The position numbers and the translations under genes are program-made. DNA of 64,000 nt from Citrus sinensis. Its lineage: Eukaryota; Streptophyta; Magnoliopsida; Sapindales; Rutaceae. This document shows positions 1 through 12,033 of the stretch, in pieces. Below the pieces are notes generated by a model. It was given only the letters and a program-made list of their open reading frames with translations. It did not search any database and was not told the origin of the DNA. Each line of letters opens with the position of its first letter. Position 1 is the first letter of the stretch. The DNA lies in contig NC_068560.1 in NCBI RefSeq assembly GCF_022201045.2, positions 31,947,501-32,011,500 of the forward strand, given 5' to 3'.

Positions 1-3000
1 TTTCTTTCCCATGATAATAATACTTCTCCTTCCAAGTATGGTATTAGTGAAAATGGTTTTACTTCTGATATTTTCAGCTCTGGCACTCCGAGAAGCCGGC
101 AAAACTTTACAATGCTATTTTTGAAGTTCAGTTTAATTGCGATTGTTTTTCTTGCCCTTACTGGATCATTTTGGTGGACAATTTCAATTTCAACCTCATC
201 TAGAGGTCACATATATCATGGCTATAGGAGACTTCAAGAGCAACTTGTATCCGATTTATGGGATATTGGGGAGATTTCTCTGGGTTCTTCAAGGTCGAAA
301 GATTTGGAGTTTTGTTCTGAGGACTTTGAAAACTATGTTCCTTGCTTCAACGAATCTCGGAATCTTGCTTTGGGTTATTCCAATGGCGATGAGGTTGATA
401 GACATTGTGGACAAGAGCTGAAGCAACATTGTTTAGTTCTTCCACCAGTAAAATACAGAATTCCACTTAGGTGGCCCACTGGAAGAGATGTTATCTGGGT
501 TTCTAATGTTAAAATTACTGCACAGGAGGTACTTTCCTCTGGCAGCTTGACCAAGAGGTTAGCAATGCTTTCTTTTCTTATCAAGCTCTCTTTTTGAACT
601 GTACATTTCAGTCCATTTATTAATTTCATGTGGTTGCAGGATGATGATGCTGGAGGAAGAACAGATTTCGTTTCGTTCAGCCTCGCTAATTTTTGATGGG
701 GTTGAAGACTACTCACATCAAATAGCGGAAATGATTGGGCTGAGAAACGAATCTAATTTCATACTGGCTGGGGTAAGTGCTGATTATGCAATGTTGGAAC
801 CACAGAAGATATAGTCTTTTCAATTCGAATTCATTTCATATTTCTAGGCTCATTCCTGCCCATTATATTTATATGCCTTAGGTCGTAGCATTGTTACTTA
901 ACTTACTTTTAAGCTCAAAAAGGAGTTTTACCAATTCTGGCTGTCTTGCAAATCGAATATCCAATTGTTCCTTCAGCCAGAATCTGTTGTAGCTATTACC
1001 AACAAAACTTCATAACACAACATAATCTGTTTGACTGCATTAAATGATTTACTGAGTTGCTTTGATGTCCAGATCATGTTGTAGATAGATAATGTCTATG
1101 TTACTCGGAATTCCCTGAAGAAAATTTTTGCCAATCAATCATGATATTTGGACATCATCATATTTTCTATTCGCCAAGACAATTATTAAGTGTTAAAAAT
1201 TTTTGTAGGTAAGAACCATCTTGGATATAGGATGTGGATACGGTAGCTTTGGAGCACATCTCTTTTCCAAAGAGCTCTTAACAATGTGCATTGCAAATTA
1301 TGAGGCCTCAGGTAGTCAAGTTCAACTAACTCTTGAAAGAGGGCTTCCTGCGATGATTGGATCTTTTGCGTCCAAACAGTTGCCATATCCATCACTTTCT
1401 TTTGATATGTTGCATTGTGCACGCTGTGGCGTTGACTGGGACCAAAAAGGTAAATGTCAAAAGTTTTTGGGAAGTGATACTTGATATAATCTGGGGTGTA
1501 GTAATTAAATATGTAATTTCCCATCCATTGTGTTGTTTGTTATTTTATTTGCGAGTGGTAAATCTACTTTATATTGATCACCACAGCAAATATACATTTA
1601 AATGATGATATGTGTGACCTACCGACCATATCACTTCTGCACTTAACTACTAATCCAAGGGTTATCTTTTTATTTTATTTTTAAAAATTTAATCTTCCAT
1701 TTGTATATCCTGAAGGTACCTTATGAAATTATACTTGCATTGTAATGTAATTTATTTTCTTCTTATGGATTTTCTGAGTGGAGATTTATAACAAGGTTTT
1801 GCTGTCCTTCACTCAGCTGGCTGAAAGCAATTGCAATCAGTTCAGTATCAAGGAATTTACAGAAGTCATATGTGAACTTTGTTTTGGGCTGCGTTTTATT
1901 AAGTGACAGTCAATAAATATGTTTACTTACCACCTTGTTTTATTGCTGATATTCATTCTCCTTTTTGATGGCTTAGTTCTGATGGCAACTGATGCAAATG
2001 CCTTCAAGATGATATTTAGAAAAATATCTGTAGTGTGGATCATAAAACTTAGTTGTTTGGATGTACATGGTCAAAAGTGAGGTTATCCTTATTACAGAGA
2101 GGATATTGTTGTCCTTAAAATGTATTCTAAATTAAGCTTTATTATAAATTAATTTATTATTTAGAAGTTCGATGTTGGATTCTGTAAATGGTCTACCTTC
2201 GAAAAGCTTCATTTCGGGTTTTTGGTTCACATAGTGTCTTTGTGTAGATCTTTGAACTGAATTTATCTTTATGCAATGTGGGACAGATGGAATTCTCTTA
2301 CTTGAAGTTGACAGAGTTTTGAAGCCTGGTGGATACTTTGTTTGGACTTCGCCACTCACCAATCCCCAGGCTTTCCTTCGTAACAAGGAGAATCAGAAAA
2401 GGTGGAACTTTGTTCGTGACTTTGTGGAAAATCTCTGTTGGGAGTTAGTATCACAACAGGATGAAACTGTTGTGTGGAAAAAGACGAGTAAAGCTAGTTG
2501 TTATAGTTCTAGGTGAGGGAACAACCATATATTAATTCTGTGTATTTTTTATTTTTTATTTACTTTTTTCCATGCTGCATAATCTTTCAAAAGTGTTTAA
2601 TTATGCTGAATCAATAATAAATGTTGTACACATGTGGATCTTTCATTACTTGAGAATATTACTGGTCCTAATTTTGGTACCAACTGGTTGTATGTTTAGG
2701 AAGCCTGGTTCTGGCCCTTCTATCTGCAGTAAAGGCAATGATGTTGAGTCTCCATATTATCGACCTCTCCAACCATGTATAGGAGGAACACGTAATCGCC
2801 GATGGATTCCTATTGAAGAAAGGAGAAATTGGCCGTCTAGGGCTAACTTAAACAAGAATGAACTTGCAGTATACGGTAATTATGGTGCTCTTCTGTGAGA
2901 TGGTTAAAAAAAAGGGAAAAAAAAAAGCTTTTTTTTTTGGGAGTACATATTTTCGCCATACCCCAAATCACGGAAATCAATCAACCCAGAAAGTGCTGTC

Positions 3001-4271
3001 AAAATCAACCTGCTTTTAAATTGATAACAAATGATTGTTTCTTTTATGCTCTTTCCCATTATATTCTCTCCCTTGTTTGATTTTATATATCCATTTAAAT
3101 ATTTTAACAGGTGTACATCCAGAAGAGTTTGCTGAGGATACAGAAAATTGGAAAACGGCAGTTGGTAACTTTTGGTCTCTTCTGTCACCTCTAATCTTTT
3201 CAGATCATCCAAAGAGGCCTGGAGATGAGGATCCTTCACCGCCTTATAACATGGTTAGAAATGTGCTCGACATGAATGCTCATTTTGGTGGCTTTAATTC
3301 TGCACTGTTGGAAAAAGGGAAGTCTGTGTGGGTCATGAATGTGGTCCCAACTATTGGAACCAACTACCTTCCAATGATTCTTGACAGGGGATTTGTTGGT
3401 GTATTGCATGACTGGTAAGTTTGTTTTTCTTCTGCTCCATTTTTTTTTAATTTTCTTTGATATATCACATTCCTGTTATGATTTCCCTGCATTAGCTGGA
3501 ATCTGAAATTCATGACAGTCTATTTCTGTTATGGTTTCTTGCTTAAGCTGAAATCTGAAATTCATACTGTCTCGTGCCCTGTTTTTCTGTCATTGGGGTT
3601 TCTATTGTAAACAAAGATATGATTCATGCCCACTTTGTTGATAAATCAGTGTTGGAGAATGGAGATTGATCTAGGCTACTTGTTTGCATTCCATTTGGAG
3701 GGATATTAAACATGAAATATAGTATTTTTCTAATTGGAGAAATATTTGAACTTTGGATGCACAATAATTTATGGTGTTCACTTCCTGCAGGTGTGAAGCA
3801 TTCCCAACATACCCTAGAACTTATGATCTGGTGCATGCGGAGGGACTTCTATCACTTGAATCAGGTCATCGGCATCGGTGCTCTACCCTTGACATCTTCA
3901 CAGAGATCGATCGTATACTTCGTCCAGAGGTATCCAAATCCAATTGTCCTATTTCTACATGTCATATATGCTTGCTGTGCCTGTTCACCTCTGTCCTCAA
4001 AATAAATTGTTAATGCCTGTGAATTGTTGCAAAGTACACTTAGTACGGTTGTTTTGTGTGATTGAAATCTTTTTGTGCTTTTTTGATTCATTGACAATGA
4101 TTTTTGCAACAGGGTTGGGTTATCATCCGTGACACAGCTCGTCTTATTGAATCAGCAAGAGCTCTAACTACTAGGCTGAAGTGGGACGCGCGAGTCATAG
4201 AAATTGAGAGTAACAGTGATGAGAGACTTCTTATCTGTCAGAAACCTTTTTTCAAGAGACAAGCAAGCTAA
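1..4271 (+). CDS. QUA2: QUA2/TSD2-like pectin methyltransferase, 5' partial
   Basis: Putative S-adenosylmethionine-dependent methyltransferase of the plant QUASIMODO2/TSD2 group, which methyl-esterifies homogalacturonan in the Golgi for cell adhesion. Eight exons read in frame: 1-557, 640-772, 1209-1449, 2287-2512, 2700-2875, 3111-3414, 3791-3929, 4113-4271, ending in TAA and giving 644 residues. The frame is open from base 1 and family members have a longer basic N-terminus, so the start lies outside the window. A single type II signal anchor is at window residues about 38-60. SAM motif [12 protein letters not shown], is at about 235-245, followed by the family blocks [25 protein letters not shown] and, near the C-terminus, [11 protein letters not shown]. 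Introns are 82-837 bp. The family match is very strong; QUA2 rather than a QUL paralogue is inferred from overall resemblance and from the neighbouring LRR gene. Confidence 0.93.
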
Positions 4272-5356
4272 TTCAGAGTTCTCGAAGAAAGCCTGATAAG
4301 TTATTTATATTCATTTTAAGGATGTTATTAAATCACCATAAAGCTCCACCTTCAGGAGGGGAGAACAAAATTTTGAACAGAAAGAAGAAACAGAGGAAAG
4401 CCAAACAAACAAATCTTGGTGGAACCAACCACAGCTCCCATGGAGCCGCAAGGCGTAAATGGGGCCATGTAATTACTCAAAAATTAAGGCGCTATTGAAA
4501 TGAAAAGTATAGGATTAGATTTAAAGATTTTTCTTCCTGTTGTCCCATTATATAACTGTACAACTACATGATTAAGATTGTGAAGATAATTACAAATAAA
4601 GGTTATTTACTGTAGTATATAAAAGAAACCGGTGAATGAAATTCTTTTCTTCATTTTCTCATGTCATTTTCTTGCATTTGCTGAGCATTTATTCTGTAGA
4701 GTTTGATGTGTTTATGCAAGAATTTAATCAGGTTCTTTGCAATAGAGAATCAAAAAGTGAATGGGGTATTTGGGTACCCATGCCATTCTACACAACTCCT
4801 GTTTTATTTACAACAACATGGATGTCGTACCTTCTCCTTTTTTAGAGTAGTTTGGTAGCTTTTTTTCACTTTCCTGGAGAACATGATAAGGTAATCTCAT
4901 GTTGATTTCATGATCATAGCAAGTGAAAAAAACTTAATGATCAAATGAATTGTGTGCTTCTTCTAACGGACGGTGCTTCAACTTAAAATATTTATAAAAC
5001 ACCCATTTATGCTTGCAACAATCCAACACTTACTGTTCATAGTCACTGATTGCAGTAAGAAGCTAAGCATCCGTTTTGAATTTAAGGGGAATATCCCCTA
5101 TAATATAGGGTGGGCAGCTGCCCCAAACGCAGCCTAAGAGCATATAGGGGGCAATTATGTTTCAGTTTTGCTTTGAAAGTAAACAAAGTGTTTGGCAAGC
5201 ATCCACTTCTGTTTGGTAGAAAATAATTAGACAGCTAATGATTACATTAAAAAAAAAATGAAATTTCTGAATCAAAACCTCAGAACTTTATTGTGTTTAT
5301 TACGCCGAGCATTTTCTGTAGATAAATTTATAAACACGGAACATGACCATCAGCAT
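4272..5356. other. 3' UTR and spacer between QUA2-like gene and tRNA-Tyr
   Basis: The first few hundred bases after the stop are probably 3' UTR of the methyltransferase gene. The rest is AT-rich spacer. No reading frame here resembles a known protein. A short segment around 5068-5136 has loosely inverted ends (GCATCCGTTTTG and CCCAAACGCAGCC), like the termini of many small plant DNA elements, but I could not define a target-site duplication. Confidence 0.5.
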
Positions 5357-5450
5357 CCGACCTTAGCTCAGTTGGCAGAGCGGAGGACTGTAGTAGCTTA
5401 AAATCCTGAAAGTTATCCTTAGGTCGCTGGTTCGAATCCGGCAGGTCGGA
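5357..5450 (+). tRNA. tRNA-Tyr (GUA anticodon) with intron
   Basis: A complete cloverleaf can be drawn. The acceptor stem CCGACCT (5357-5363) pairs with AGGTCGG, with discriminator A at 5450. The D-arm contains AGCTCAGTTGGCAGAGC. Anticodon stem GAGGA pairs with TCCTT (5416-5420), and the T-arm is GCTGG-TTCGAAT-CCGGC. Anticodon GTA is at 5390-5392. An intron of about 21 nt (5394-5414) sits one base 3' of the anticodon, the standard eukaryotic position; tRNA-Tyr is one of the two plant tRNA families that normally carry introns. T residues at 5451-5457 can serve as the RNA polymerase III terminator. A-box and B-box are internal and intact, so the gene looks functional. Confidence 0.95.
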
Positions 5451-5457
5451 TTTTTTT
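5451..5457 (+). terminator. Pol III T-run terminator of tRNA-Tyr
   Basis: Seven T residues directly follow the discriminator base of the tRNA. That is the usual RNA polymerase III stop signal. Confidence 0.7.
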
Positions 5458-5599
5458 AAATCTTTTTAATCAGCTGTTCAAAGCCTTTGTATCCAGCGAC
5501 GATCATCTCCAATTAAAAGTCCTAATCCGACGACAATTGCGCCATTAATCGTTTTTGGCGCCGAACGCCCGATCACCGTTGATAATTAACCATGTACAC

Positions 5600-5607
5600 T
5601 ATAAATA
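5600..5607 (+). promoter_or_regulatory. Candidate TATA box of PORR gene
   Basis: TATAAATA lies about 100 bp before the ATG at 5706, in the short spacer after the tRNA gene. Spacing suits a short 5' UTR. No transcript evidence is available, so this is a motif-and-position call. Confidence 0.4.
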
Positions 5608-5705
5608 TCCTTCAGCATTGGAATAAAACAGGAAAATGGTGAATCTGCATTGCGCAGTGTAATGAAGTGATTAGCTTCAATTGATCAATTCCCAATTCGA
5701 TATTC

Positions 5706-6887
5706 ATGGCTTGGCGCCTCTTCTTAACTAAAATCCTGACACCTACCCTTCCGAACCCTAATTTTCTCAAAACCTCTCCATTCTCCACCTCATTTCTCGT
5801 CACTAAAATCCCCAAAAGGCTTCGAAAAAAACACAAAAAGCCCGATTCTCCCCGAACCCGGCCAGTACAACCCGACTCGGCTCGAATCCCTCACTTCGAA
5901 TCGATCCTCAATCGCGACTCCGTCTTCCGATTCCTCACGAAAACAAAAGAATTCCTCTCCAAACAGCCCGAACGCGTCCTCCGCCTCGATGACGCCGGCA
6001 AACTCTACCGCGAGCTCGGGTTTCCTCGCGGCCGCAAAGTCGTCAAGTCAATTCAACGCCATCCTTTAATCTTCGATGTCTACCGCCACGTGGACAACAA
6101 AATGTGGCTTGGCTTCACTGATTTCGTGGAGCGATTGCTGGAGGAAGAGAGGTCGATCATGGAGTCGATGGAAACCGATAGGGTTAATAAGGTAAGAAAA
6201 TTGTTGATGATTTCAAAAGAAAAGAGGATTCCTTTGAGCAAAATTTATCATAACAGGTTACTGTTTGGAATTCCTGAAGATTTCAGGGACCGAGTTGCAA
6301 AATTCCCTGAATATTTTCGGATTGTGGTTGAAAATGATGGCAAGAGGATTCTTGAATTGGTTAATTGGGATCCCACTTTAGCTGTAAGTGAGTTAGAGAG
6401 AGAGTTTATTGTTAATGAGGATAAGGTCAAGAAAGCATTTAAGTTCCCGGTGAAGTATGGGAAAGATTTGGGATTGGATGAGAGCGACACGAGAAAGCTT
6501 AATTTGTTGAACACATTACCGTTGGTTTCTCCATATAGCGATGGGTGGAAGTTTGATATGTGGAGTTTGGAGGCAGAGAAGTATAGGGTAGGTGTTGTAC
6601 ATGAGTTTTTGAGTTTGACTCTAGAGAAGAGAGCGAGTATACATAATATAGTGGAGTTTAAAGAGGAGTTTAGCTTGACTAGGCGGACGTATGAGATGCT
6701 TAAGAAGCAGCCACGGACTTTTCATTTAGCTGGAACGGAGATGAATTGGGCAGTGTTTTTGAAGGATGCTTATGGTGAGAATGGGATTTTAATTCAGAAG
6801 GATCCACAGGTTGTTTTCAATGAGAAGTTGCGTAAGTTTGCCCAAATGCAGGAAGGGGAAGTGGTTTCTGGTGTTGGGGAGGAATGA
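5706..6887 (+). CDS. PORR-domain organelle RNA-binding protein
   Basis: Single-exon gene for a 393-residue protein of the PORR family (plant organelle RNA recognition; WTF1/WTF9/RPD1 group), known for roles in group II intron splicing in chloroplasts or mitochondria. The N-terminus (residues 1-45) is rich in Arg, Ser, Thr and Pro and poor in acidic residues, as in an organelle transit peptide; mitochondrial targeting is likely but unproven. The PORR domain covers about residues 70-380, with hallmarks such as RHPLIFDVYRH, KFPEYFRIV and WSLEAEKYRVG. ATG at 5706 is the first in frame and fits the transit peptide. The 5' half has more C and G than the 3' half. Within the family, the closest match in my memory is the group near At4g08940, next to CRY1 and an APRL gene in Arabidopsis, but I cannot assign an orthologue or target intron. 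Confidence 0.88.
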   Translation: MAWRLFLTKILTPTLPNPNFLKTSPFSTSFLVTKIPKRLRKKHKKPDSPRTRPVQPDSARIPHFESILNRDSVFRFLTKTKEFLSKQPERVLRLDDAGKLYRELGFPRGRKVVKSIQRHPLIFDVYRHVDNKMWLGFTDFVERLLEEERSIMESMETDRVNKVRKLLMISKEKRIPLSKIYHNRLLFGIPEDFRDRVAKFPEYFRIVVENDGKRILELVNWDPTLAVSELEREFIVNEDKVKKAFKFPVKYGKDLGLDESDTRKLNLLNTLPLVSPYSDGWKFDMWSLEAEKYRVGVVHEFLSLTLEKRASIHNIVEFKEEFSLTRRTYEMLKKQPRTFHLAGTEMNWAVFLKDAYGENGILIQKDPQVVFNEKLRKFAQMQEGEVVSGVGEE

Positions 6888-8160
6888 TATGGAGATTGGC
6901 AGTTTTGGGAGTGGAGTAGCACTCCGGAGTTTTGCTTGAGGGAGAAGGAGATTTAGATGAATCAAGATCAGCGTTGTGTTGCACATATGTAAGGTATTTC
7001 TGACTGATAAATTACATCTTAGTGTATGATTTAGAAAATAGAACTTTGTAACGCTATAAATGATATTAATCTATATTGGCCTTGCTTAAAATATACTAGA
7101 TAAACTGACATTAATCTGTTGTAAAATAGATTACATTACCAATAGCATATGTGAAAATGGCTTGTTAATTATTTTACCAATTGTTTTTCCTTTTGACCTA
7201 AGGCGAATTCATTTTTACTGGATGTACCCAATATGTTGGCAGTCCTGATGTCTTCTATGCTGACATTAGATAGTTGCTGCAAGATTATTGTTTTGCCTGT
7301 GATGTCAAAGCACTTACCACTACTAAGAAAGTAAAAATTTGATTAGAGCAATCCAGGAGTTTTTCTGTTTACTATTTTCTTGATTCTGTAAATGCCATTA
7401 TATTGAAACCAATTTTACTTCATATTAGAAGTAATTTCCTCTCTCTGTGTGTGATCATCCTTATTTATTTCCCCTTTTTTTGTGCAGTGTGGTTGCATAG
7501 GTCACTGAGAACCTTGCTGAGCACAGTATGACCAGTGGAGGGGGGAAGTTATTTAAGTGTTGACTAAACATTTTATGGTTAATTTCACTGCATTTGTATG
7601 TCTCATTTTGCTTTCGGATCATTAATTTGCTGAATTCCTCTTGTTTTTCCCAAAGTCAAACTATCATGACTTTAGGATAAACTGAAAGGTGAATCCCTTT
7701 CACTGCCTTTGATTGAACCACCCTCTTGCCTGCCTACGTTAGGCTTGCCGGCTTTGAGCTTTCCCTACCCTAGTCCGGAGTGAAGAGTGGTAGGGACGTG
7801 GGGACATGGATTACGAAATCCATACGATAGATGTATGAGGGTTTCTTTGGCAAATGGTCCTTAACACTGGGAACATAATTTAACGTCTGACTGTATACAT
7901 GGTATGTGTGAAATTGTAGTTACAGCAATGGACGAATTTGATTCTTTAGTTAAAAAGATCTGTTTTGCAGTTAATTAGTTCTTTCTTCTTTTTAACTCTT
8001 CAATTTCATTCTTTTTTCTTTAGTTTTAAATATTATATCATTTTAGTTCGTCTTCATTAAGCTTTGCTGTATGTATCTATATACATACAGTCTTTTCTAC
8101 TTTGTCTTTTGTCTCTTTCGCAGCCTCTTTTTCTCTTGGGATAACAGATTAATGCTGTAG

Positions 8161-8161
<1 letters not shown>

Positions 8162-8192
<31 letters not shown>

Positions 8193-8193
8193 A
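8162..8193. repeat. Compound (TA)n(TG)n microsatellite
   Basis: About six TA units run into about ten TG units. Length is likely polymorphic. Confidence 0.9.
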
Positions 8194-8861
8194 TTTTTCA
8201 AAAGAAATTGGGGACACATTTGAGATTTCACTTCCAGTAACAATTGTACGTCTGTATGTTGAATCCAATCCAAAATGGTCTCCGTTAGTATCTACAGCTC
8301 TACTGTATCAAATTGAGGAACCAATTTTACAGATCTACAAATGAACCAAAAAATTCAAAATCTCGTGGCCTCTATGGTCACAGGACCAGGTGCATTCTCG
8401 ATGGAAGACAAGCGAGGTCCCATTGCATTAATCCACCGATAACTGCTGCTGATGATTTTGATAATGTTGTCGTTGTCAAAAGTATACGTCTTCGAGTTGA
8501 TAGGCTGTCAGATGTATGATTGTAATCTTTCCCAGAAAAAGGGGAAATTAGAAATAGCCTATAAGTTGCTCAGAAAGATTATTAGTTGCGTGCCTCGAAA
8601 ACCATTAGCCTCTGTCTGGAGACGCAAAAGAAGCATGCCAGGGTTAATTGGGAGAACACGTATGAGATATGAGTTGTCTTGTTTACAAGAGCAGAGCAGA
8701 CGTGTGACGAGAGTGGTCCATTTGTTCACAAGAGGAAGGTTAAGGGCTCAAGGCATACACGTATTCCAAATATAACGCCATGTCTTCCAAATAAACGCCC
8801 GACCGATATTCAGTCTTTGGTAGGACAAGAGCTGTAACGGAGATCCTATTAGATTAAATAT

Positions 8862-9108
8862 GTATTTGGAATTGAGGTTAGACAATTATAGTTTTAAAAA
8901 TTATAATACTAAAATATTTGTTAGAATATATTGATATGATGTTTCACTTATATAATGAGAAAATTATTATATCTTTAATAATTTTATTAAAATTATTATT
9001 TAAAATTTTTTTAAGATATACTATTAACTTTTGTTTCATAATTGTAATTTTTTTATATAATAATTATAATTTAAAAACTACAACACTTTAATTTCAAATA
9101 GACCCTAA
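8862..9108. mobile_element. AT-rich MITE, copy 1
   Basis: Short non-coding AT-rich element with imperfect terminal inverted repeats: TATTTGGAATTGAGGT at the left, and at the right a segment whose reverse complement reads TATTTGAAATTAAAGT. The interior (about 8930-9030) closely matches 43265-43385 in the same orientation, sharing GATATGAT..TTTCACTTATATAATGA and ATTATATCTTTAATAATTTT. Flanks TAGATTAAA and TAAGATTTA may be a decayed target-site duplication. It has no coding capacity, so it would have been moved by a transposase in trans. Confidence 0.7.
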
Positions 9109-9589
9109 GATTTAGTCATAATTAATAGCTTGATTCAAAAGCTAGTGATAAACCCTGCTTGTGGTAGTTTATTTTTTTAAATCATAATGAGGGGATTTAA
9201 GCACATCTTGTAGTATATATATATTTTTTAAAATCATAATGAATGGATTTGAGCACATTTTTTTGGTCATTGATTATAATATTAAGTTATTACTTAAAAG
9301 CTGATTGGCGAATGCTCTGTTCAAAGTGATAAGGCCATTGGATGTTCTTAACTATTGGCTTGCCCAATGAATCATTACAATGAAGCCTTAAAACACTATC
9401 CCCACATTAAATCATACCATAACGAACGCAAATTGATTAACCAAACCAATCCAACCATTAAACGAAAGGGAAAAAGAATAAGATATTTTCCTTAGTCTCG
9501 AGGTGAATAAGAAGAAAACTTGAGCTTTTAGGCAGTTTACTCAAGGATGCAAAACATCAAGCCGTAAAAGAAACATGCAAGGTGACACA

Positions 9590-12033
9590 CTACCGAGATG
9601 AAGAAGCTTGTGCAGATGATACCATCTTTGAGACTACCGTCTTCGAGGCCAAATGGCTATGATTTCGGGTCTTGGACTTGCTCCTGCTTCTCTGCCCAAT
9701 GCTCGTACTGCTCCTTTGATTGCTGGAGGGTAGTGATCCACTTCGGCCTGTTCTCTTTACTGCTTTTCTTTGAGAGCTCTGACTACTGTTTCCAAGTACA
9801 GCTTTGGCAATGCTATCTGTGAGCAACTCTCGTGCTCTTTGTGGTTTGATGGGCTGCTTGTTTAGATACACAAGTTTAGGAAGGAGACTACAGACTGCCT
9901 TGCGCAGCTGGTCGTCACTGATGTTGCTCTGAATGGGATTACCCAACAGGTTCAGAGCTAGCAATGACTGGTAATTAGCCACTAGCTGACCAAGAGCTTT
10001 TGTAGTAGTTATCTTGTTGAAGCTCATGTCTAGGACAGTCAACTTCAAAAGCCTATGCAGTCCCTCAATGTCACTAATCTTGTTCCCAGCAAGATAAAGT
10101 TCCTTAATTAGTGTACAGTTTGACAAGCCTGACGACATCAGAATGCAGAATGTGATTTAGAATTATACAAGTTGCAGGAGAGTCTCTTGCAGTTGGGAAT
10201 TATAATAAGAAATTCAAAAAGCTTAAACGAAAGCCAGAAAACAGGTTTACTAAGGATATTACCATGCCCAATGCGAAAAATACGGTTATAACTAAGATCA
10301 AGGACTCGCAATCGGGTCAGTTCTCGTAGTCCTTCAATAGTGTTGATCTTGTTTCTTGACAAATTGAGTGTGTGAAGGCCCTTCGGCAGTGATCCTGTGG
10401 GTATGTGGACTGCAAATAGATAAAGAAGATCAGTTAGCATTATAAAAAATATTTATTTCTAGAAACAGGAGTTGTTTTCCCCATTTTTTGGGGCCAAAAA
10501 CATACCTATAAAGTTGTTCGACAAGTTGACAGACCGGAGACTGGAGAAATGCGAGATTGTGGGAATGGCTTTCAAGCCTATACCCGCAATGTGAGCCACA
10601 GCTGAGGAAGAATTTAGAGACCGAATGACACTATTGGCGTGTAAAATTTCCTCTGATAGATTGATTTCTGAACGACGGGTCAAATGGGCAGTGCTTCTTG
10701 CCGGTGATTTACCAGTTTCAGGTGATGGTGGGAAAATGACACCTTCAGCAACCTCATCATCTTCAAATGGAGTTTCCATCCCAAGATCTTTCACCCATTC
10801 ATCTACTCTTTTGAAGGAGGATGATTCTGCTGGAAATGCAACCCATTGTCTCTGAGGCCATACAGCAGAAACTTCATTCTGAAAACCATCCCAGCTCTGC
10901 CTGTCCTCGTTGTAACTACCATTACAACCTTTGTTCAAGGATTCTCCAGTGCATGATCCAGGTGATTCTGTCTTGCTTAATTTCGTTGCTTGATTTGGCT
11001 CAAGGGTATCTGAAGTGTACCCACCTTGCTGGTTCAAGACAACAGCACGATGTGGTTGTGGCTTTAAAATCCATGGTTTGTGCAGATTCCTGTGGCTCCA
11101 AAGAAACAATTTCCACCACAACCTTCTACTCCTTGAAGGAAGAATTTGGCTCGAGGAATGCTTCTTTAGCATTACTCTATCAGCACTGAAATGGCTAGTC
11201 ACAGACATAGGACTGCCAGAATGATAATTCTCTCTTACCTTCTCAGAGAGTTCCTGCAATGCTTCAAAAGACTGAGATTTTGAAGGAGGCAATCGATCCG
11301 TTAATTTATTCAGCACTACCCTCGATTCCAGGTTAGAACAAGAACGTTTAAGCTTTGGTGAACCCCAGAACTCAGTCCTCCCAACCCCCGGATCACTAAG
11401 ATGTCCACTTTGGATCATATCAATGCCCTTCTTCTCATCTTTCTCAGCACCGTTCACTGATTGTGCATTCACCTCTGGACTAGCTGTAGTAAAATAATCT
11501 GATTTTGTGTTTCTAAGATCAAACTCCTCTTTACCAACATTCGCATCATGGGCCTGAAGATCCAAGTCAGAGAAGTCCCTCTTGATTGATGTGGTATCTT
11601 CATGCTCATCCTCCCCTTCGTATGCTATCTCAGCTGGTTCAACCCCAATAGGAATTACAGGACTCTCATGACTCATCACCTTTACATTGCAGGGGGAATT
11701 GTTCTGGATGTCATAAGGTACCGAGATGCTAAAAGATGTTGATTTTGACTCATCATTCTCAAAAGGTTTCACTGGGTGTTCAAGCTTTATTTGCAGGGCT
11801 CTAATCTTTTTTGTGTATTCAACAGATGTTGAAGATCCCTCGACTCCCTACAAGCAAAAATTCAAGGTGAAAAACTACAAAAAGGCAAAATGATGTTTGT
11901 GCTGGTGTCTGAGAGATTATAGAAGTTTGTGACTCCGTTTTGTGCAACAGTATATGCGAATATCAAGATCGATTCTTACCTTATCTTTCTTCTTCCTCCC
12001 TCCACCTAAAAAGAAGCAACTGAATTTTGCCAT
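9590..12033 (-). CDS. Leucine-rich-repeat protein (dynein light chain 1-like annotation)
   Basis: Four coding exons on the minus strand: 12033-11980, 11847-10506, 10409-10263, 10128-9590, giving 693 residues. The start MAKFSCFFLGGGRKKKDK is a small exon with a Cys-Phe patch and a basic run, typical of this plant family. Residues about 19-430 are low-complexity and probably disordered, with many Ser and charged residues. SDS22-like leucine-rich repeats follow at about 435-600 (LRSVNLSNNFI, LHTLNLSRNKI, LRVLDLSYNRI, IKELYLAGNKI, LTVLDMSFNKI, LLALNLLGNPI). The tail is Ser/Arg/Lys-rich. Databases often call such proteins 'outer arm dynein light chain 1', but flowering plants lack axonemal dynein, so only a protein-interaction scaffold can be claimed. 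A 5' UTR intron is likely, with donor at 12718. Its partner next to QUA2 in Arabidopsis is, from memory, At1g78230. Confidence 0.88.

Larger units (their letters stand above)
6888..9589. other. Spacer between convergent PORR and LRR genes
   Basis: Spacer between two convergent genes. It includes 3' UTR of the PORR gene, a TA/TG microsatellite, a GC-rich islet at about 7690-7845 and an AT-rich MITE near 8862-9108. The stretch 8300-8790 is less AT-rich and has overlapping open frames of 68 and 107 codons, but I recognise neither product and see no splice-supported gene. It could be a transcribed non-coding region. Confidence 0.5.

Noticed and set aside
5068-5136. Tiny element with ends like GCATCCGTTTTG / CCCAAACGCAGCC
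   Set aside because: The inverted match is short and imperfect, and no flanking duplication is visible.
8313-8775. Open frames of 68 and 107 codons downstream of the PORR gene
   Set aside because: Frames overlap out of phase, translations look like no known family, and there is no promoter or splice support.
10821-11224. Plus-strand open frames of 122 and 69 codons within the LRR gene
   Set aside because: They are antisense shadows of the large minus-strand LRR exon.
9590-12033. Axonemal dynein light chain function for the LRR protein
   Set aside because: This is a database label from LRR similarity. Flowering plants lack axonemal dyneins, so the function is not credible.
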